DNA of 64,000 bases. It comes from JAAYBG01 sp964411675. GTDB lineage: Bacteria; Bacillota_I; Bacilli_A; ML615J-28; CAG-698. The stretch lies in assembly GCA_964411675.1 (NCBI GenBank), contig CAYPLR010000001.1:54933-118932 (forward strand), written 5' to 3'. A program made the translations under genes and the position numbers. Below the pieces are notes generated by a model that made no database searches, had not been told where the DNA came from, and saw only the letters and a list, made by a program, of their open reading frames with translations. Of this stretch, positions 60,654-64,000 are shown piece after piece (within the stretch, counting starts at the first letter, position 1; every line of letters starts with the position of its first letter).

Positions 60654-61389
60654 CGAGATTGTTTCTTTACAAGAAATCATTAAAAATAGCAATAATATTG
60701 TTTTTTTTGGTGGTGCAGGCGTGTCAACAGAAAGTAATATTCCCGATTTTCGTAGTGATAAAGGACTCTATGCCAATTCCTATGGTAGTAAAAAATATAA
60801 TCCTGAAGAAATTCTCTCTCATCATTTTTTTGTTAGTAATCCCGATGTTTTTTTTACTTTTTATCGAGAAAAATTGATTTTCCCTCAAGCAAAACCGAAT
60901 CTTGCTCATCAAGTATTAAGTAAATGGGAAAAGGAAGGAAAACTAAAAGCAATTATTACACAAAATATTGATAATCTGCATCAACAAGCTGGTAGTAAAG
61001 AGGTTCTAGAACTTCACGGAAGTGTCGTTCGAAATTATTGTACGAAATGTGGTAAGTTTTTCACATTAGATGAAATTCTAAAGCAGAAAAAGACTCCAAT
61101 TTGTGATGTTTGTGGTCATATAATAAAACCTGATGTGGTTTTATTTGAAGAACAACTAAACCATGAAATTTTACAAAAGGCTATTGACTATATTTTGCAA
61201 GCTGATGTATTGATTGTTGGGGGAACCTCTTTAACAGTATATCCAGCAGCCACTCTAATAAAATACTTTCGCGGTAATAAACTAGTCATTATTAATAAGG
61301 ATATGACACAATATGATTGTTATGCTGATTTGGTTATTCATGCTCCTGTTGGAGAAGTACTATCACAGGTTCAAGCCAACCAGCATTAG
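60646..61389 (+). CDS. Sir2-family NAD-dependent protein deacylase
   Basis: A 247-residue sirtuin removing acyl groups from lysines with NAD. Motifs: 'FFGGAGVSTESNIPDFRS', 'ITQNIDNLHQQAG', catalytic His in 'ELHGSV', a zinc ribbon 'CTKCG...CDVCG', 'KPDVVLFEE' and 'VGGTSLTVYPA'. It starts within the end of the racemase-like gene, so the two are co-translated. The residues 'Y..R' that mark desuccinylases (SIRT5 class) are not evident; bacterial CobB-type deacetylation is the default reading. Confidence 0.93.
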   Translation: MNSEIVSLQEIIKNSNNIVFFGGAGVSTESNIPDFRSDKGLYANSYGSKKYNPEEILSHHFFVSNPDVFFTFYREKLIFPQAKPNLAHQVLSKWEKEGKLKAIITQNIDNLHQQAGSKEVLELHGSVVRNYCTKCGKFFTLDEILKQKKTPICDVCGHIIKPDVVLFEEQLNHEILQKAIDYILQADVLIVGGTSLTVYPAATLIKYFRGNKLVIINKDMTQYDCYADLVIHAPVGEVLSQVQANQH

Positions 61390-61401
61390 AAGGAGATTTG
61401 C

Positions 61402-62298
61402 TTGATTCCATATAAACATAAAATCATTCGTTATCAGGATTATTTACTTGCGAAAGAAGAAAAAATCAATCCTAACTACCAATGGGTAGAAAGCATCATC
61501 GTATTTCTTTTCCCTTATCCCGAAAAGACTCATCAAGTATCTGGCTATTTACCAGCTAAATTTGCCTATGGAGAGGATTACCATCTAGTTGTGAAACAAA
61601 AACTAGAAGATGTAGCGAAGGATTTGGAGTTGAATCGTTATGAAGTATTGGTTGACAAAAGTTTTTTAGATGAAAAGGCAGTAACTGTGCTTGCTGGCTT
61701 GGGTGAAATAGGTCGCAACAATTTATTATTAACACCAGAATTTGGGAGCCGTGTCTTTATTGGCGAAATCGTAACCGATAAGAAGTTAGAAGCTAGTATC
61801 ATCAAAAAAGACCCAACATGTAGTAATATTTGTCTTCATTGCAATCTTTGTGTAGAGCATTGTCCAACAAAAGCATTAGAGGATGGCTTTGAAAAAACCA
61901 AATGCCTATCTTTCTTATCCCAAAAAGGTAGTAAGGATTATCCATTGTATGACAAAATGGAATGCTATTGCGGTTGTGATGTTTGTCAGGATGTTTGCCC
62001 TCTCAATCAAAAAGATTATCAATATTTAGAAGAATTTGATTATCATGAAGATAGTTGTATGAATTTAGCTGATATCATAGACTTAAACAATGAAGAATTT
62101 GCAAGAAAATATGCGAATAAAACATTCCACTGGATTCCCGTCAAGCGAATGATTCGTAATCTATTAGTGCTTGAAGCCAACAAAGGTAAACTTTCCATGA
62201 AAGATATTGAGTTTTTCCAAAAAAAGTTTTATAATACTGATTGGCTTGTTGACCATTTAGAATATTTGAAAGGTAGGATTCAGCGTGGGAACCATTAA
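61402..62298 (+). CDS. queG: Epoxyqueuosine reductase
   Basis: A cobalamin- and Fe-S-dependent enzyme making queuosine in tRNA, 298 residues, shorter than the 370-390 of most QueG because the C-terminal HEAT-like part is reduced. 'VLAGLGEIGRNNLLLTPEFGSRVFIGEIVTD' region (shown by 'LGEIGRNNLLL' and 'GSRVFIGEI') binds cobalamin; two 4Fe-4S motifs are 'CSNICLHCNLCVEHCP' and 'CYCGCDVCQDVCP'. The start is TTG at 61402, 5 bases after AAGGAGA; no ATG is near. Second B12-dependent enzyme in the window after glutamate mutase. Confidence 0.9.
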   Translation: MIPYKHKIIRYQDYLLAKEEKINPNYQWVESIIVFLFPYPEKTHQVSGYLPAKFAYGEDYHLVVKQKLEDVAKDLELNRYEVLVDKSFLDEKAVTVLAGLGEIGRNNLLLTPEFGSRVFIGEIVTDKKLEASIIKKDPTCSNICLHCNLCVEHCPTKALEDGFEKTKCLSFLSQKGSKDYPLYDKMECYCGCDVCQDVCPLNQKDYQYLEEFDYHEDSCMNLADIIDLNNEEFARKYANKTFHWIPVKRMIRNLLVLEANKGKLSMKDIEFFQKKFYNTDWLVDHLEYLKGRIQRGNH

Positions 62299-62806
62299 TC
62301 TTGTATTATATCAGCCAGAAATTCCCCAAAACACAGGGAATATTATGCGTACATGTCTTGCAACAAACACCATTTTACATCTAATTAAGCCGCTTGGTTT
62401 TAGTTTAGATGAACGAGAGGTAAAAAGAAGTGGTGCGAATTATATTAAAGATGTTCATTATCTTACCTATAAAAACTGGGAAGAGTTCCTAGAGAAAAAC
62501 AAAGGAGAAATGTATTTTCTTAGTCGTTATGGCTTAACATCAGTTCATAAACTAGATGTTACTGATAAAGAGAAGGATTATTACTTTGTTTTAGGAAAAG
62601 AGTCAACAGGAATTCCTAGTGAAATCTTGAAGGCAAATCTAGAGCGTTGCATTCGCTTACCCATGACGGATAAAGTTAGAGCTTTAAACGTTAGTAATGT
62701 CGCTGCAATTATTGTATATGAAGCCTTACGCCAGCAAGACTTTCCTAATTTAAGCGAATTTGAACCAGAATCCCTGAAAGGAAAAGATTTCTTATTGCGT
62801 GATTAA
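62285..62806 (+). CDS. trmL: tRNA (cytidine/uridine(34)-2'-O)-methyltransferase
   Basis: A 173-residue SPOUT methyltransferase modifying the wobble base of tRNA-Leu. Motifs: 'LVLYQPEIPQNTGNIMRTC', 'GRS'-equivalent 'LIKPLGFSLDEREVKRSG', 'VLGKESTGIP' and the knot 'IRLPMTDKVRALNVSNVAAI'. The start is GTG at 62285, overlapping queG by 14 bases, preceded by AAAGGTAGG. Pairing with queG groups two wobble-position tRNA modification enzymes. Confidence 0.9.
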   Translation: MGTINLVLYQPEIPQNTGNIMRTCLATNTILHLIKPLGFSLDEREVKRSGANYIKDVHYLTYKNWEEFLEKNKGEMYFLSRYGLTSVHKLDVTDKEKDYYFVLGKESTGIPSEILKANLERCIRLPMTDKVRALNVSNVAAIIVYEALRQQDFPNLSEFEPESLKGKDFLLRD

Positions 62807-62836
62807 CGATAAAAGCAATGTCTTTTGTCGTTTTTT
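62805..62836 (+). terminator. Terminator of the queG-trmL operon
   Basis: Stem AACGATAAAAG (62805-62815) / CTTTTGTCGTT (62822-62832) with one G-T pair and a T-run. Confidence 0.8.
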
Positions 62837-62850
62837 AATTGATAAAATAC

Positions 62851-62879
62851 TTAACAATCACTATTCATTGTGATATAAT
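62851..62879 (+). promoter_or_regulatory. Promoter of thyA-folA
   Basis: TTAACA (62851-62856), 17 bases, TATAAT (62874-62879). Confidence 0.75.
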
Positions 62880-62913
62880 AATTGCAAGTTATCAGTGAAA
62901 GTGAGGAAACAAC

Positions 62914-63792
62914 ATGAAGCAATATTTACAATTCTTAGAGCATATTCTTAATGTTGGTGTCAAAAAAGAGGATCGCACCCAAACAGGAACTATTTCTACG
63001 TTTGGTTATCAAATGCGTTTCGACTTAAATCAAGGATTTCCTCTCTTGACCACAAAAAAAGTGTATTTAAAAGCTATCATTTATGAATTATTGTGGTTTA
63101 TTAGTGGCAGTACCAATATCAAATATCTAGTGGATCACGATGTAAAGATTTGGAATGAGTGGCCTTATGAGCGATTTAAAAAGTCAAACGAATATCAAGG
63201 GGAAACCTTAGAGGAGTTTGTTCAAAAGATAAAAGAAGATAGTAACTTTGCTAGTAAACATGGAGAACTTGGGCCTGTTTATGGGTATCAATGGCGTCAT
63301 TTTGAAGGACAAGATAAATTTGTTGATCAATTGGCTTGGGTAATCGAGGAAATTAAACAAAACCCAACGTCAAGACGCTTAATCGTTAATAGTTGGCAAG
63401 CAGCCTCTATCAATGAAATGGCACTTCCCCCTTGTCATTTATTATTTCAATTTTATGTACTCGATAATAAACTTTCTTGCCAATTATATCAACGAAGTGC
63501 AGATGCCTTTTTAGGAGTTCCATTTAATATTGCTTCTTATGCATTATTAACAATGATGGTAGCACATGTTTGCAATTTAGAACTAGGAGACTTTGTTCAT
63601 ACTATTGGCGATGCCCATATTTATTTGAATCATGTAGAGCAAGTTCAATTACAATTATCACGAGAACCACGAGCTCTACCTAAAATGAAGTTCCTTCGCA
63701 AGGTAACCGATATCAATGATTTTAAGTATGAAGATTTCTTGTTAGAAGACTATCATCCTCATCCTCGTATTAAAGGAGAAGTATCCATATGA
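62914..63792 (+). CDS. thyA: Thymidylate synthase (ThyA)
   Basis: Methylates dUMP to dTMP using methylene-tetrahydrofolate. The 292-residue protein has 'DRTQTGTISTFG', 'GPVYGYQWRHF', the catalytic Cys in 'LPPCHLLFQFYV', 'QRSADAFLGVPFNIASYA' and 'GDAHIYLNH'. It contains the roughly 50-residue insertion seen in the longer (Lactobacillus-like) ThyA form ('NEYQGETLEEFVQKIKED'). Its TGA stop overlaps the folA start (ATGA). Confidence 0.97.
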   Translation: MKQYLQFLEHILNVGVKKEDRTQTGTISTFGYQMRFDLNQGFPLLTTKKVYLKAIIYELLWFISGSTNIKYLVDHDVKIWNEWPYERFKKSNEYQGETLEEFVQKIKEDSNFASKHGELGPVYGYQWRHFEGQDKFVDQLAWVIEEIKQNPTSRRLIVNSWQAASINEMALPPCHLLFQFYVLDNKLSCQLYQRSADAFLGVPFNIASYALLTMMVAHVCNLELGDFVHTIGDAHIYLNHVEQVQLQLSREPRALPKMKFLRKVTDINDFKYEDFLLEDYHPHPRIKGEVSI

Positions 63793-64000
63793 TTTCTATT
63801 ATTGTTGCTATTGGTAACCACAATTTAATTGGTAAAGGAAATGATCTGCCTTGGCATTATCCAGAAGATTTACAATATTTTAAAGAAAAAACATTAAATA
63901 AAACTGTATTAATGGGAGAAAATACATTCTATTCCATTTTGGATCGCTTACATAAGCCCTTACCAAAGCGAAATAATATTGTTGCAACTTTGAATCAAGA
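63789..64000 (+). CDS. folA: Dihydrofolate reductase, N-terminal part (3' end outside window)
   Basis: Seventy codons are visible: 'MISIIVAIGNHNLIGKGNDL', then 'PWHYPEDLQYFKEKT' with the conserved acid for folate binding, and 'TVLMGENTFYSIL' with the NADPH-binding start (usually 'MGRxTxxSI'; Glu replaces Arg here). It recycles the dihydrofolate made by ThyA, with which it is coupled by a 4-base overlap. Runs off the window end. Confidence 0.93.
   Translation, partial: MISIIVAIGNHNLIGKGNDLPWHYPEDLQYFKEKTLNKTVLMGENTFYSILDRLHKPLPKRNNIVATLNQ

Overview
The window is low-GC DNA with strong AGGAGG-type ribosome binding sites and sigma-A-like promoters (TTGACA/TATAAT, mostly 17-bp spacers). TGA is used as a stop codon: alaS, citC, thyA and the TrmB-like regulator all end in TGA, three of them in ATGA overlaps. 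This points to a Firmicutes-grade anaerobe or a Mollicutes-related lineage that keeps the standard code (for example Izemoplasmatales, Haloplasmatales or Erysipelotrichia), not Mycoplasma or Spiroplasma. The taxonomic call is inference. The sequence is a scaffold with two 100-N gaps, one of them (28140-28239) almost certainly spurious. I saw no tRNA, rRNA, CRISPR array or insertion sequence, and no gene-free stretch above 300 bases.

Layout. 1-593: end of a glycerol-3-phosphate dehydrogenase-associated operon. 0.6-4.0 kb: a GNAT acetyltransferase, an intracellular GH13 enzyme and D-lactate dehydrogenase. 4.0-28.1 kb: a large starch/maltodextrin locus with a LacI-type regulator, a neopullulanase at the end of a TrmB-regulator/ABC-exporter operon, a surface GH13 lipoprotein, the MalA-like DUF1189 protein, a secreted pullulanase divergent from a two-times-two CBM41-like starch-binding protein, MalEFG, an oligo-1,6-glucosidase and MalQ. 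No MalK ATPase is present. 28.2-34.0 kb: a broken Ntn-hydrolase gene, a leucine-rich-repeat membrane protein, an alpha/beta hydrolase, and a triosephosphate-isomerase paralogue coupled to a LarA-like epimerase. 34-44.4 kb: housekeeping genes (dinB, SRAP, RNase J2-like, alaS-ruvX-DUF1292, mrp, tmcAL, psuG). 44.5-47.7 kb: a secreted metallophosphatase and a lipoprotein. 47.8-59.6 kb: a complete methylaspartate glutamate-fermentation cluster. 59.8-64 kb: a glutamate-racemase-like pseudoenzyme, a sirtuin, queG, trmL, thyA and folA.

How the genes work together. Outside the cell, the tail-anchored pullulanase, the tail-anchored CBM protein and the lipoprotein amylase would bind and debranch starch. 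MalEFG imports maltodextrins, and neopullulanase, MalL-like glucosidase, the first GH13 enzyme and MalQ process them inside; D-lactate dehydrogenase is a likely fermentation outlet. Separately, GlmS/GlmE with GlmL, methylaspartate ammonia-lyase, a class I hydratase (probable mesaconase) and a CitDEF-type lyase (probable citramalate lyase, matured by CitC and CitXG) would convert glutamate to ammonia, acetate and pyruvate. A glutamate racemase is translationally coupled to the end of that operon.

The most notable observations are a Cys-TM-Arg-rich C-terminal tail shared by three secreted proteins, a 44-bp nested dyad in the pullulanase/CBM divergent promoter, the racemase pseudoenzyme beside a sirtuin, and the reading of the cit genes as a citramalate rather than citrate lyase.
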